Below are positions 1 to 8,664 of a stretch of 64,000 nucleotides of DNA, in pieces (position 1 is the stretch's first letter; each line of letters starts with the position of its first letter). The stretch covers positions 23,538 through 87,537 of the forward strand of contig CANONN010000004.1 of assembly GCA_947567625.1 (NCBI GenBank), in the 5' to 3' direction. This DNA is from an uncultured Roseburia sp. Its GTDB lineage: Bacteria; Bacillota; Clostridia; Lachnospirales; Lachnospiraceae. The notes under the pieces were generated by a model. That model worked only from the letters and a program-made list of their open reading frames with translations, was not told where the DNA came from and made no database searches. Made by a program: the position numbers and the translations under genes.

Positions 1-19
1 AGGGATTGCGGCATCGCTT

Positions 20-39
20 TTTGTCGAAATTTGTCAATT
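20..39. promoter_or_regulatory. Tandem Spo0A-type boxes upstream of the PL11 promoter
   Basis: TTGTCGAAA at 21-29 matches the known Spo0A box core (TGTCGAA). TTGTCAATT at 31-39 is a degenerate second copy 10 bp downstream. The pair lies about 20 bp upstream of the -35 element at 59, a position compatible with activation. The match is seen directly; binding is inferred. Confidence 0.45.
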
Positions 40-58
40 AAAAGCACTCCTTGCATAC

Positions 59-87
59 TTGACATTGGTAAAATCTGCCAATATAAT
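59..87 (+). promoter_or_regulatory. Consensus sigma-A promoter for the PL11 lyase
   Basis: TTGACA at 59-64, a 17-bp spacer and TATAAT at 82-87 match the vegetative consensus exactly. The expected transcript has a leader of about 170 nt before the coding start at 266. Confidence 0.85.
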
Positions 88-265
88 TGTCTGTGTACAG
101 GTAGATTTTCTGCATATTAAATCAAAACGGGTTTACATAATGCAGATTGTGAGCCGTTTCGTTTTAATAGGAAAGGAGGCATAGGGGAAAAGACGAACAA
201 CGGCAAATGTAACGGATTTCAATGATTAAAATGACAAAGGTTCAATGTATCATGGGAGGTTTCAA

Positions 266-3200
266 TTGAAAAGGGGAAAACAAAAATTTATATCTGCCGC
301 GCTTGCAGTAACACTCGCAGCAGGCTGTGCACTTCAGTTCCCGATTACGGCGAAGGCAGCGGCAGGCAGTACCAGAATCATGGAACAGATTGACCGGGGG
401 TTGATTGCAATTCCCAAAAACTACAGCGATGAGGCGACGGGGATGTATCTTAGCTGGCGGCTTTTGGGTACGGAGTCTTTGGCGGATACCAGATTTGATA
501 TCTATAAAAACGGCGCCAAAATCGTTTCGGATTATGATGGCACCAACTATACGGACACGACAAACACGAACGGGGCCGACACATCGGCGGTTTATCAGGT
601 TGTGACTGCCGGGAAAGAGCTGACAGCCAGCGATTTGGCCGCAAATACAATTTTGGTAAACGGAGCGCCGGTCACGCTGACTATGACGGCCGAGAGTGAG
701 CGCAGCTCTTACAGTGAGAGCAATTGCTACGGTTACTTTGATATCCCGCTTCAGATTCCGGCGGATGTGAGCGACTCCAAAGCGGGAAACTATTCCTATA
801 CCGCAAATGACTGCTCGGTCGGTGATGTTGACGGTGACGGTCAGTATGAATTGATTGTGAAATGGGACCCGAGCAATTCAAAGGACAATTCAAACACAGG
901 TTATACCGGGGACGTACTGTTTTCCTGTTATGAATTTGACGGAACACAGCTCTGGGCCAATCCGATCAATCTCGGCAAAAATATCAGGGCAGGAGCCCAT
1001 TATACACAGTTTATGGTCTATGACCTGGACGGAGACGGTTATTCCGAAATTGTCATGAAGACTGCGCCCGGCTCGAAAGATGCAAACGGCAATTACGTTT
1101 CTGCGGTGGGTGATACGGATGTCATTAAATACACGGACAATGCTGCCGATTATAGGACAAGCGGCGGCTACCTGGTGTCAGGGCCGGAATTTCTGACCGT
1201 ATTCAACGGCAGGACCGGAGCCGCAATGTATACGACAGATTACACGCCGCCTTATACCATTGCCTCCAATTGGGGAGATAACTACGGCAACAGAGGAAAC
1301 AGATTCCTCGCGGGCGTTGGCTATTTTGGCAATCAGGACAGCAACGGCAGGCTTCTTCCGAGTGTCGTAATGTGCCGCGGTTACTATACGATGGCGTACG
1401 TTGTCGCATACGACTGGGATGGACAGAAGCTTACGCAGCGTTTCTATCATCAGGGAACCTCAAATACTGCTTCTAGCCTGTACGGCCAGGGAAACCATAA
1501 TCTTTCCGTTTCGGATGTTGACAATGACGGTTTTGATGAAATTGTATACGGTTCGGCTGTGCTCGATCATAACGGTACCGTGCTTTCCAATACAAGGCTT
1601 GGCCATGGCGATGCGCTCCATGTCAGCGATTTTAACAACGATGGCACGATAGAGGCATATCAGGTACACGAAGATGCGGCAGGATATAAAAACTATGGCG
1701 GTGATTTCTGGGTTCCGGCGACCGGAAGCCACATATATGGTACGACGGCGTCAAGTGATACGGGCAAAGGTGTGATGGCAAATATTGATGACAGCTATGC
1801 TGCCGAGCATCCCAATGCACTTTCCATTGGCTGGAATACCTCACAGGCTATGGCGTACGACCTGTACGGCAACACGATTGCGGCAAGGCCGACCGCCGGT
1901 TCGAGATACATGGCAAATTCTCTTGTATACTGGGACGGCGATCTTGGCAGAGAGCTCTTGGACGATGCGATTCTCGGCAAATATGACGCCAACACGGGAT
2001 CGACAAACAGATTTTATTTTGCAAAAACCGGCTCTATGCCAATCACTACCAACAACAGCACCAAATACAATGCCAACCTGACAGCCGACCTGTTTGGCGA
2101 CTGGCGAGAAGAAATCATTGGCAGGGTCGGAAATTCTCTGCGCGTTTATATCTCTGCACTGAACACCGATTATAAGCTGACCGCACTGATGCATGACGCG
2201 CAGTATCGTCTTGGCGTCGCTACTGAAAACGTAGCTTATAATATGCCGCCCCACACCAGCTACTATATCGGGTCCGCTGCACTTGCGTATCCGGGGGCAA
2301 ATTATCTTGCGCCTGCGTATGGATTTACCAAAATGACGACGCCGTTTGAAGAGATAGCGGATACTGTCTGTGATCCCGAGATGCATTTTGACTTCGGAAA
2401 CGGAGCGGTACAGGACGGTTATCTTGCAGTGACAGACGCAGATCTTTACGCGCCTGCAAAGGGTTACGGATTTGTGACAACGAATCAGGCCGCAATGAAT
2501 CGTGCGCCGGGCGAGATTGTACCCGGTTACGAAAATCTTTACAATGATCAGATTAATTCGGTCGACTATGCCAATATGCAATTTGATGTAAATCTGCCGA
2601 ACGGTATCTATCTTGTGAAAGCGCATTACGGAAGCTGGAACACGGGCTTTGGCACAGAGTTTATCATTCAGGGCGAGTCCTCCGGCAAACTTTTCTCCAC
2701 ATCCGCTGCAATATACCAGACATACGCGACCGTTACAAACGGAAAGCTTACTGTCGTAATTGCAAAAGGAGATAAAAAATACGGCGGTTATATCAACGGC
2801 CTTGATATCACACCGGCACAGACGACATACCGTTTTGACTTTGGTGACGGCGCCGTGCAGGATGGCTTTACGGCAGTCACATCGCAGAGCAGTTATGCAT
2901 CGGAAATCGGTTACGGATTCTTGACGTCGAATCAGGCCGCTATGACCAGGGCGCCGGGAGAAATTGCCCCCGGTTATGAAAACCTGTTCGGAGATCAGAT
3001 CTTTGCGTCGGACAATGCGCTTATGGAATTTGCCGTTGACTTGCCAAACGGAATCTATAACGTTACCGTTCATTACGGCAGTTGGAATACGGGCTTTGGC
3101 ACAAAATACACGGTAGAGGGTGCTCCTTCGGACGTGCTTGCAGCTACGACGCCGGCTGCTTACACCGTGCAGACGACCATTGCCGACGGACAATTAAATC

Positions 3201-3271
3201 TTGCGATCGAAAAAGGAAAGGCTTCGTTTGGAGGTTACATCAGCGGTCTTGAGATTTCACTGGCACAGTAA
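266..3271 (+). CDS. Secreted rhamnogalacturonan lyase, PL11 family, with two C-terminal binding modules
   Basis: This enzyme cleaves the rhamnose-galacturonate backbone of pectin rhamnogalacturonan I by beta-elimination outside the cell. I chose TTG at 266 because GGGAGG sits 6 nt upstream and the protein then begins with a clean signal peptide (Lys/Arg, hydrophobic core, likely cleavage after AKA near residue 30). The ATG at 245 would put that binding site inside the gene. The PL11 beta-propeller covers roughly residues 35-700 and carries repeated calcium-loop motifs such as DGDG, DLDGDG and DNDG. Two modules of about 145 residues follow (DNA about 2381-2824 and 2828-3268). They are close copies of each other and resemble the galactose-binding-like modules attached to pectin enzymes. 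Length 1001 aa. The gene stands alone between its own promoter and a terminator. Confidence 0.9.
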   Translation: MKRGKQKFISAALAVTLAAGCALQFPITAKAAAGSTRIMEQIDRGLIAIPKNYSDEATGMYLSWRLLGTESLADTRFDIYKNGAKIVSDYDGTNYTDTTNTNGADTSAVYQVVTAGKELTASDLAANTILVNGAPVTLTMTAESERSSYSESNCYGYFDIPLQIPADVSDSKAGNYSYTANDCSVGDVDGDGQYELIVKWDPSNSKDNSNTGYTGDVLFSCYEFDGTQLWANPINLGKNIRAGAHYTQFMVYDLDGDGYSEIVMKTAPGSKDANGNYVSAVGDTDVIKYTDNAADYRTSGGYLVSGPEFLTVFNGRTGAAMYTTDYTPPYTIASNWGDNYGNRGNRFLAGVGYFGNQDSNGRLLPSVVMCRGYYTMAYVVAYDWDGQKLTQRFYHQGTSNTASSLYGQGNHNLSVSDVDNDGFDEIVYGSAVLDHNGTVLSNTRLGHGDALHVSDFNNDGTIEAYQVHEDAAGYKNYGGDFWVPATGSHIYGTTASSDTGKGVMANIDDSYAAEHPNALSIGWNTSQAMAYDLYGNTIAARPTAGSRYMANSLVYWDGDLGRELLDDAILGKYDANTGSTNRFYFAKTGSMPITTNNSTKYNANLTADLFGDWREEIIGRVGNSLRVYISALNTDYKLTALMHDAQYRLGVATENVAYNMPPHTSYYIGSAALAYPGANYLAPAYGFTKMTTPFEEIADTVCDPEMHFDFGNGAVQDGYLAVTDADLYAPAKGYGFVTTNQAAMNRAPGEIVPGYENLYNDQINSVDYANMQFDVNLPNGIYLVKAHYGSWNTGFGTEFIIQGESSGKLFSTSAAIYQTYATVTNGKLTVVIAKGDKKYGGYINGLDITPAQTTYRFDFGDGAVQDGFTAVTSQSSYASEIGYGFLTSNQAAMTRAPGEIAPGYENLFGDQIFASDNALMEFAVDLPNGIYNVTVHYGSWNTGFGTKYTVEGAPSDVLAATTPAAYTVQTTIADGQLNLAIEKGKASFGGYISGLEISLAQ

Positions 3272-3334
3272 GTAACAAGTTCACTGTTGTCAGTGGGATG
3301 CACATAAGATTATATGCAGACTTAATTTTTGAGA

Positions 3335-3367
3335 AACAGCGCAGCAAACACTGCGCTGTTTCCTTTT
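3335..3367. terminator. Bidirectional terminator between PL11 and GH3 genes
   Basis: AACAGCGCAG at 3335-3344 pairs perfectly with CTGCGCTGTT at 3351-3360 across a 6-nt loop, with a T-rich tail after it and an A/T-rich side before it. It serves the convergent PL11 and GH3 genes. Confidence 0.8.
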
Positions 3368-3380
3368 GTCCTGTTTTAAT

Positions 3381-5798
3381 TTAATCTATTTTTAATATCA
3401 GTTCGAGCACTCTCCTGGCACATATCTCCATGTCGGCGCGGGTGAGGGCGCCCTGTTTCATGGATTCCAAAAGCCTTTCCGGGAAACCGCATCCCATCTT
3501 GACGTCATTGCCAGCTTTCGTCTCTTTGTAGTGTTCCCCGGCAGTCCACCAGTCGGTGGTCACCATGCCGTCAAACCCCCATTCGCCTCGCAAAATATCC
3601 TCCAAGAGCTCCCGGTTTTCGGAGGCCCGTTTTCCGTTAATGATATTGTAGGAGGACATGATACTCCACGGTTTTGCCTCTTTTACAATGATCTCAAATG
3701 CTCTCAGATAGATCTCGCGGATGGCCCGCTCGGAAGCCCTGGAATCGCTGTTTTTGCGGTTGGTTTCTTTGTTGTTTAAGGCGAAGTGCTTTACCGTCGC
3801 AGCGATATGGTTGCTCTGGATGCCTCTTACCATAGCCGCGGCCAGTTTGCCAGTGAGCAGCGGGTCCTCAGAATAATATTCAAAATTCCTGCCGCAGAGC
3901 GGGCTGCGGTGAATGTTTACCGCCGGTGCCAGCCAGACGCCGATATTGTTTTCTTTCACCTCTTTGCCGGCGGCATCGCCGATCTGCTCGATCAGCGCTT
4001 CGTCCCAGGTGCAGGCCAGCATCGTGGCGCAGGGCCAGGCGGTGGTACAGACACCGCAGGCGGGGGCGATGCGCAGCCCCGCAGGGCCGTCAGCCGTCAT
4101 AATGTTCGGCACGCCGTATGCCGGGAGATTGCCGTAGCCGAATGTGTTGGCAACGCCGGTATTGGGCTGTCCGCCCAAAAGCTCCGCCAGCTCCCGGTCA
4201 GAAAGTTGTTCCAGAAATGCGTCCATGGATATCGTGCCGCAGGCGACCTCTTCCAGTCTGCGTGTACCCTCTTTCGTGTCCCATATTTTACGGCGCGGCT
4301 GATAGGATACCTCCGGTGTCAGGCCGTCTACCGCGTCCAGTGTCTGACATGCGAGAACATTGGCGTCCGTGTCAAACGGTTTACCCGTCGGCAGCTTTTC
4401 ACAGCTTCCGTCCGCTAACATCCTGCGCCGCAGACGGGTGGGAGCCATTTTCTCGGATAGCTGCCTTAGAATGATGTCTTTATCCGGCTGAAATACATAG
4501 TCGCTTTCTATCGTATCCCGCATATTGGTGCCCACATAGAAGTGATAGTCGCCCTGTTCCAGCACATATGCGGATTTGGCAATTTTGCCTAAATCGTCAT
4601 AAGAACCCATGTCTATGATGGCAAAATGAAGAATCAGCCGCTGTGTTTCGCCTGTTTTCAGCAGTCTGGTTTTGCCGAAAGCCGCCAGCGTTCTGGCGGG
4701 TTTTCCAAGCTTGCCTTGGGGAGCGCTGAAATATACCTGAACCACTTCGCGACCGGCCATGCCTCCCGTATTGCAGACATCTACGCCGACATATATCTCG
4801 CTGCCGCGTCGCCCTACGCTAAGTCTCGAGAGAGAGAACGACGTGTAGGAGAGGCCGAAGCCAAAGGGATAATTGACACATTCCGCGGCCTTGGGAATCG
4901 TCTCAAAATAGCGGTAGCCCACATAGATATCTTCCGTGTAGTCCACAAAAGATTCCGATTCATGAAAATACCTGGTCGAGGGATAATCTTCCAGTCTTTT
5001 GGCGAACGTGTCCGCGAGTTTGCCGCAGGGGCTGGCATGTCCCAGCAAAAGCTCCGCCGCCGCCAGGCCGCCCTCGCTGCCGCCCTGCCAGGCCATGAGG
5101 ACAGACTGGATAGCGGAATCATGGCGAAACCATTCGGTGTCTATGACGCCGCCGACATTGAGCACGACGATCACTTTGGCAAACGTAACTTTTATGGTCT
5201 CCACCATTGCGGTTTCGGCCTCGGTCAGATAGAAATCCGACTCGGCAAACAGCGTTTGTGACAAGTCGGAAAGCTCGCCCTCTGCACCTGCAGGCCGTCC
5301 GTGGCTGGAGTCTCCCTGACTTTTGCGGTCCCATCCCTCACCGGAGAAACGGCAGATACTGATGACGGCAGTATCCGTAAACGCTCTTGCCTTACGCACC
5401 AGCTCCGGCGGCACTTGCGGCTCCGCGGTCATGCCCGGCACGCGCCCCGACGCATATTGCGCTTCCACGTCTTTGCGGTAGTAATCCGCGAGCTCCTCAA
5501 AAAGGCTGACCTCGTCTCCTAGCATTTTTAGCCCGTCGTACAGATTGCGGGTATACGATACCGTTACGTCGCCGCTTCCGCCGCCGCCTTTTACATAGTC
5601 AAACGTAGCTTTTCCAAACAGCGCAAGGCGGCTGCCCTTTGCGAGCGGAAGCGCCGCCGCCTCATTTTTAAGCAGCACCATACCTTCTCTGGCCGCTTTT
5701 TTGGATAACAGCAGATGCTCTTTGCAGGCTGTTATTCTGTGTCCGTCTCTTCCAAGCGGAAGCATCGGCTGGTAGTTTGCTCTTGCCCATCTCTCCAT
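3381..5798 (-). CDS. Domain-permuted family GH3 beta-glycosidase
   Basis: An 805-aa glycoside hydrolase of family 3, probably a cytoplasmic beta-glucosidase or beta-xylosidase, since no signal peptide is visible. The usual GH3 order is reversed: the alpha/beta-sandwich domain (near residues 25-330, with MVLLKNEAAALPL) and fibronectin-III-like domain come first. The TIM-barrel domain follows at about 530-805. The barrel has the KHFALNN substrate motif and the catalytic nucleophile Asp in MVTTDWW. The same reversal is known in Butyrivibrio and Ruminococcus albus beta-glucosidases. ATG at 5798 is preceded by GGGAGG; a longer reading to 5906 would cross the promoter. Substrate specificity cannot be read from sequence. 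Confidence 0.9.
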   Translation of the reverse strand: MERWARANYQPMLPLGRDGHRITACKEHLLLSKKAAREGMVLLKNEAAALPLAKGSRLALFGKATFDYVKGGGGSGDVTVSYTRNLYDGLKMLGDEVSLFEELADYYRKDVEAQYASGRVPGMTAEPQVPPELVRKARAFTDTAVISICRFSGEGWDRKSQGDSSHGRPAGAEGELSDLSQTLFAESDFYLTEAETAMVETIKVTFAKVIVVLNVGGVIDTEWFRHDSAIQSVLMAWQGGSEGGLAAAELLLGHASPCGKLADTFAKRLEDYPSTRYFHESESFVDYTEDIYVGYRYFETIPKAAECVNYPFGFGLSYTSFSLSRLSVGRRGSEIYVGVDVCNTGGMAGREVVQVYFSAPQGKLGKPARTLAAFGKTRLLKTGETQRLILHFAIIDMGSYDDLGKIAKSAYVLEQGDYHFYVGTNMRDTIESDYVFQPDKDIILRQLSEKMAPTRLRRRMLADGSCEKLPTGKPFDTDANVLACQTLDAVDGLTPEVSYQPRRKIWDTKEGTRRLEEVACGTISMDAFLEQLSDRELAELLGGQPNTGVANTFGYGNLPAYGVPNIMTADGPAGLRIAPACGVCTTAWPCATMLACTWDEALIEQIGDAAGKEVKENNIGVWLAPAVNIHRSPLCGRNFEYYSEDPLLTGKLAAAMVRGIQSNHIAATVKHFALNNKETNRKNSDSRASERAIREIYLRAFEIIVKEAKPWSIMSSYNIINGKRASENRELLEDILRGEWGFDGMVTTDWWTAGEHYKETKAGNDVKMGCGFPERLLESMKQGALTRADMEICARRVLELILKID

Positions 5799-5859
5799 GT
5801 CTGTCCTCCCGTTTTGCGTTAAAGTCGTAAGAAATGATCCGTATGGATTGTCTTGTTCA

Positions 5860-5888
5860 ATTATAGCAAGTCGGGCGCCGGATGTCAA
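5860..5888 (-). promoter_or_regulatory. Consensus promoter for the GH3 gene
   Basis: On the minus strand, TTGACA (5888-5883), a 17-bp spacer and TATAAT (5865-5860) match consensus exactly. It is back to back with the plus-strand promoter at 5901, so the two may interfere or share control. Confidence 0.8.
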
Positions 5889-5900
5889 AAGGCAGGAGGC

Positions 5901-5929
5901 TTGCAAATTCCCGTGCTTTCCCGTATAAT
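5901..5929 (+). promoter_or_regulatory. Promoter for the GNAT gene, with leader hairpin
   Basis: TTGCAA at 5901-5906, 17 bp, then TATAAT at 5924-5929. A hairpin follows in the leader at 5938-5962 (ATCCC-GCATCG pairing with CGATGC-GGGAT, one bulged G). No T-run follows the hairpin, so it is probably not a terminator. Confidence 0.7.
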
Positions 5930-5990
5930 TGAAAAAAATCCCGGCATCGTGCGATGCGGGATGCGGAAGTTGTGGAGGAATGGAGAGAAA

Positions 5991-6476
5991 ATGGAATACA
6001 TAGCGGCAGTTTCAAATATGGCGGACGCAATTTACAATGTTTTACATACGACGATTCAAACCATATATCCCAAATATTATCCCCGAGAAGTGACGGATTT
6101 CTTTTGCCGGCATCACAGCAGGGCGCACATTGAGGATGGCATAGCGTCCGGCCATATGGGGGTATTGGTGGACAGCGGTCATATCGTCGGCACGGGATGT
6201 TATGACGGGAATCATATCACGGGAGTATATGTGCTGCCGGACTACCAGAAGCGGGGCTGCGGCTCGATGATCATGGACTGCCTGGAGAGGGAGATCATGA
6301 AAGCGCACGATACCGTTGTCTTGGACGCTTCACTGGCAGCCGTAGTTCTGTATGAACACAGAGGCTATCAAACGGTGGGGCATGGCGTTTTTGAGCTGGA
6401 AAATGACGTGAAGCTGGTTTACGAGATTATGGAGAAAAAGCGAGGCGTGAACGATTCGCCGGCCGCTGAGATTTGA
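5991..6476 (+). CDS. GNAT-family N-acetyltransferase
   Basis: A 161-aa protein with the GNAT acetyl-CoA binding signature: GVYVLPDYQKRGCGSMIMDCLE (motif A, R/Q-x-x-G-x-G/A type) near residues 80-105, followed by the typical YEHRGYQTVGHGVFEL end of fold. The acyl acceptor is unknown. ATG 5991 has GGAG a few bases upstream. A longer upstream reading in the same frame would run over the promoter at 5901-5929 and was discarded. It precedes the dTMP kinase-like gene by 53 nt and may be cotranscribed with it. Confidence 0.8.
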   Translation: MEYIAAVSNMADAIYNVLHTTIQTIYPKYYPREVTDFFCRHHSRAHIEDGIASGHMGVLVDSGHIVGTGCYDGNHITGVYVLPDYQKRGCGSMIMDCLEREIMKAHDTVVLDASLAAVVLYEHRGYQTVGHGVFELENDVKLVYEIMEKKRGVNDSPAAEI

Positions 6477-6529
6477 GGGAATTGTCTATCGTTAAGAAAC
6501 AGGAAAAAGAACAGGGAGGAACAAACTAG

Positions 6530-7180
6530 ATGGGTGCAGCAAGAAATCAAGACCATACAAAGAGAGGGAAGTTCATTGCGTTTGAGGGGATCGATGGCAG
6601 CGGCAAGAGCACACAGATTAGACTTCTGCGCGAAAAGATGAAAGCGGAGGGGATGGGCTGCTATACGACCATGGAGCCGACCGATTCGCCGATCGGTTCG
6701 CTGATTCACCAGATTATGACCGGACGCGTGAAAACGGACAACCGGGCGATCGCCGCGCTGTTTGCCGCCGACAGGCTCGATCATCTGCTCAATGATGTGA
6801 ACGGGATTGTGCATAAAATAGACGAGGGAGTTACCGTCCTTACGGACCGCTATTATTTTTCTTCTTATGCTTATCACAGCGTGGACATGCCGATGGATTG
6901 GGTGATTAAGGCAAACGAGCAGAGCAGTCTGATCTTAAAGCCGACCGTGAATATTTTTATTGATATCAGCCCCGATGTGGCGCTTGCGCGAATTGCAGAA
7001 AACAGATTCGAGCGGGAGTTATACGAGGAGAAATCCCGGCTGTTGCAGGTGCGTGAAAAATACCTCGAGGCGTTTGAACGGTTAAAAGACGAGGAATGTG
7101 TCCTGACGGTGGACGGAAACAGAACCGAGCAGGAGATCGCGGACGAGATCTGGGAGAAAATAACCGCATATCTCAAATAG
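6530..7180 (+). CDS. Thymidylate kinase-like protein (dTMP kinase family)
   Basis: A 216-aa P-loop nucleoside monophosphate kinase that would phosphorylate dTMP to dTDP. The Walker A motif GIDGSGKST lies at about residues 20-28. The DR(Y/H) motif appears as TDRYYFSSYAYH, and the thymidylate kinase helix ALFAADRLDH is present. The region after FIDISPDVALARI carries the LID-like arginines. It has a GGGAGG site upstream. It is not beside holB or DNA-replication genes, so it may be a second copy rather than the housekeeping enzyme, and the symbol is left blank for that reason. Confidence 0.8.
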   Translation: MGAARNQDHTKRGKFIAFEGIDGSGKSTQIRLLREKMKAEGMGCYTTMEPTDSPIGSLIHQIMTGRVKTDNRAIAALFAADRLDHLLNDVNGIVHKIDEGVTVLTDRYYFSSYAYHSVDMPMDWVIKANEQSSLILKPTVNIFIDISPDVALARIAENRFERELYEEKSRLLQVREKYLEAFERLKDEECVLTVDGNRTEQEIADEIWEKITAYLK

Positions 7181-7252
7181 GACAGGGCGGCACGTCATCA
7201 CCATTTTCTTTTTTTCACATATACTATTTCAAAAACACAGCGGGGGCAATCT

Positions 7253-7723
7253 ATGTTTACCTTTCGCAAAATAAAACCTCTTTTCATCAGCATGGCGGTA
7301 AGCCTTGGGGCGGGACTTTTTAGCTGGCTGCTTGCCGGGAATCCCATGGAGCAGTACGGCAGTCTCTATCAGCCGCCATTATCGCCGCCCGGCTGGGTGT
7401 TTCCGGTCGTGTGGACGGCGCTGTATCTTTTGATGGGTATCGCCGCGTACCAGATCTACATAACAAACCGGATGGGCAGAGAGGGAGCGCTGACGCTGTA
7501 CGCGGTGCAGCTTTTGGTCAATATGGTCTGGCCGGTTCTTTTCTTTGGCTTTCAGGAATATTGGCTGGCGTTTCTCTGGCTGCTGCTGCTGTTGACGCTG
7601 ATCTTTTTAACGATGAGAGAGTTCTGGCGGGTTAAGCCGCTGGCAGGGGCGCTGCTGCTGCCGTATTTTTTGTGGGTCATTTTTGCAGGCTATCTCAATC
7701 TTTTGATTGCGATCAATATGTGA
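7253..7723 (+). CDS. TspO/MBR family membrane protein
   Basis: A 156-aa integral membrane protein with five predicted transmembrane helices. Recognisable TspO/peripheral benzodiazepine receptor motifs are PPGWVFPVVWTALYLLMG (helix 2) and NMVWPVLFFGFQEYWLAF (helix 4). Bacterial TspO proteins bind porphyrins and related ligands; the role here is not shown by context. The start ATG follows a GGGGG-type binding site. Its 3' end is 12 nt before the direct-repeat operator of the next operon. Confidence 0.85.
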   Translation: MFTFRKIKPLFISMAVSLGAGLFSWLLAGNPMEQYGSLYQPPLSPPGWVFPVVWTALYLLMGIAAYQIYITNRMGREGALTLYAVQLLVNMVWPVLFFGFQEYWLAFLWLLLLLTLIFLTMREFWRVKPLAGALLLPYFLWVIFAGYLNLLIAINM

Positions 7724-7735
7724 AACGGGCCAAAC

Positions 7736-7795
7736 GTTAAGGCTATGTTAAGGTTTCTCTATTTCCTGGTTAAGATTTCCGCGATAAACTATAGT
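7736..7795 (+). promoter_or_regulatory. Phased GTTAAG direct repeats and promoter of the DUF975/two-component operon
   Basis: GTTAAG occurs at 7736, 7747 and 7769, that is with spacings of 11 and 22 bp (whole helical turns). TATAGT at 7790-7795 is a good -10, and the third repeat occupies the place of a poor -35. Such 11-bp direct repeats are the usual binding pattern of OmpR/PhoB-type response regulators, one of which is encoded two genes downstream. Autoregulation is inferred. Confidence 0.6.
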
Positions 7796-7839
7796 GCAAA
7801 GGAAAGTAAATCTTGGAAATTTTGGAAGGAGGAATCATT

Positions 7840-8634
7840 ATGTGGACGAGAGAGGCGTTAAAGACAAGAGCTAAGGAGCGCATGTCTTTCAATTATTGGC
7901 GTTGCGTACTGGTGGCGGTGATCGCAGTGCTCTTGATCGGAGGAGGTTATCTGGGAAGCGGCACTGCCGCGGGGGCACGTCACGGCGGTATGGTGGGCGA
8001 TTACGAATATGGCCTGCATGACGGGAGAGAGGCGCTGGAAGATGCGCGGGATGTGTTTGCGGACTTGGGAGGCAGTTGGGACTCGGAAATGATGGTCGGC
8101 GTCCTGGTTATCATGCTGGTCGTCTTTCTCGTGGTATTTGCCGTCGTTTTTGCCGTGAGCCTGTTGCTCAACTGTTTTCTGTTCCATCCATTGTCGGTGG
8201 GCTGCAAGCGTTTCTTTTACCAGAATTTGAACGAAAAGGCACAGGTCAAGGAAATTTGCTTTAATTTCGACTATTGCTATTTAAACGGCGTCAAAGTCAT
8301 GTTTTTTAGGTGGCTCTATCAGTTTTTGTGGACACTGCTGTTTATAATTCCCGGGATTGTCAAATCTTATGAATACAGGATGATACCGTATATTTTGGCG
8401 GAACAGCCGGATATTGACAAAGACGCGGCCTTTGCGATCAGCAGACAGATGATGGACGGCCATAAGTGGAATGCGTTTGTGCTGGACTTGTCGTTTATCG
8501 GCTGGCAGCTGCTGAGCGTAGTGACCGTTGGCATCGTGGGAATTTTGTATGTCAATCCCTATGTGGAACAGACGGACGCAGCATTATACGAAGTCTTAAA
8601 AAGGAACTATAAGCAGATGGAGCAGACGCAATAG
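7840..8634 (+). CDS. DUF975 family integral membrane protein
   Basis: A 264-aa membrane protein of the DUF975 family, common in Firmicutes and of unknown function. The N-terminus (WTREALKTRAKERM, then a first transmembrane helix) and the C-terminal LSFIGWQLLSVVTVGIVGILYVNPY segment are typical of the family. About four to five membrane segments are seen. ATG at 7840 has GGAGG upstream; an in-frame codon at 7813 lacks one. It leads an operon with the response regulator and kinase, suggesting a target of, or accessory to, envelope-stress sensing. Confidence 0.8.
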   Translation: MWTREALKTRAKERMSFNYWRCVLVAVIAVLLIGGGYLGSGTAAGARHGGMVGDYEYGLHDGREALEDARDVFADLGGSWDSEMMVGVLVIMLVVFLVVFAVVFAVSLLLNCFLFHPLSVGCKRFFYQNLNEKAQVKEICFNFDYCYLNGVKVMFFRWLYQFLWTLLFIIPGIVKSYEYRMIPYILAEQPDIDKDAAFAISRQMMDGHKWNAFVLDLSFIGWQLLSVVTVGIVGILYVNPYVEQTDAALYEVLKRNYKQMEQTQ

Positions 8635-8664
8635 AAACACGCGGTTGTGGAAAGGCGCACAGTT

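Noticed and set aside
222-269. 15-codon leader frame overlapping the TTG start of the PL11 gene
   Set aside because: Its stop overlaps the start neatly, but no binding site lies close before its ATG; likely chance.
1841-3193. 450-codon minus-strand frame inside the PL11 gene
   Set aside because: Shadow of a high-GC gene: Arg/Cys-rich, no domain, no binding site, antisense to a clear enzyme.
4626-5261. Long plus-strand frame inside the GH3 gene
   Set aside because: Antisense shadow with no recognisable motif; the minus strand is unambiguous.
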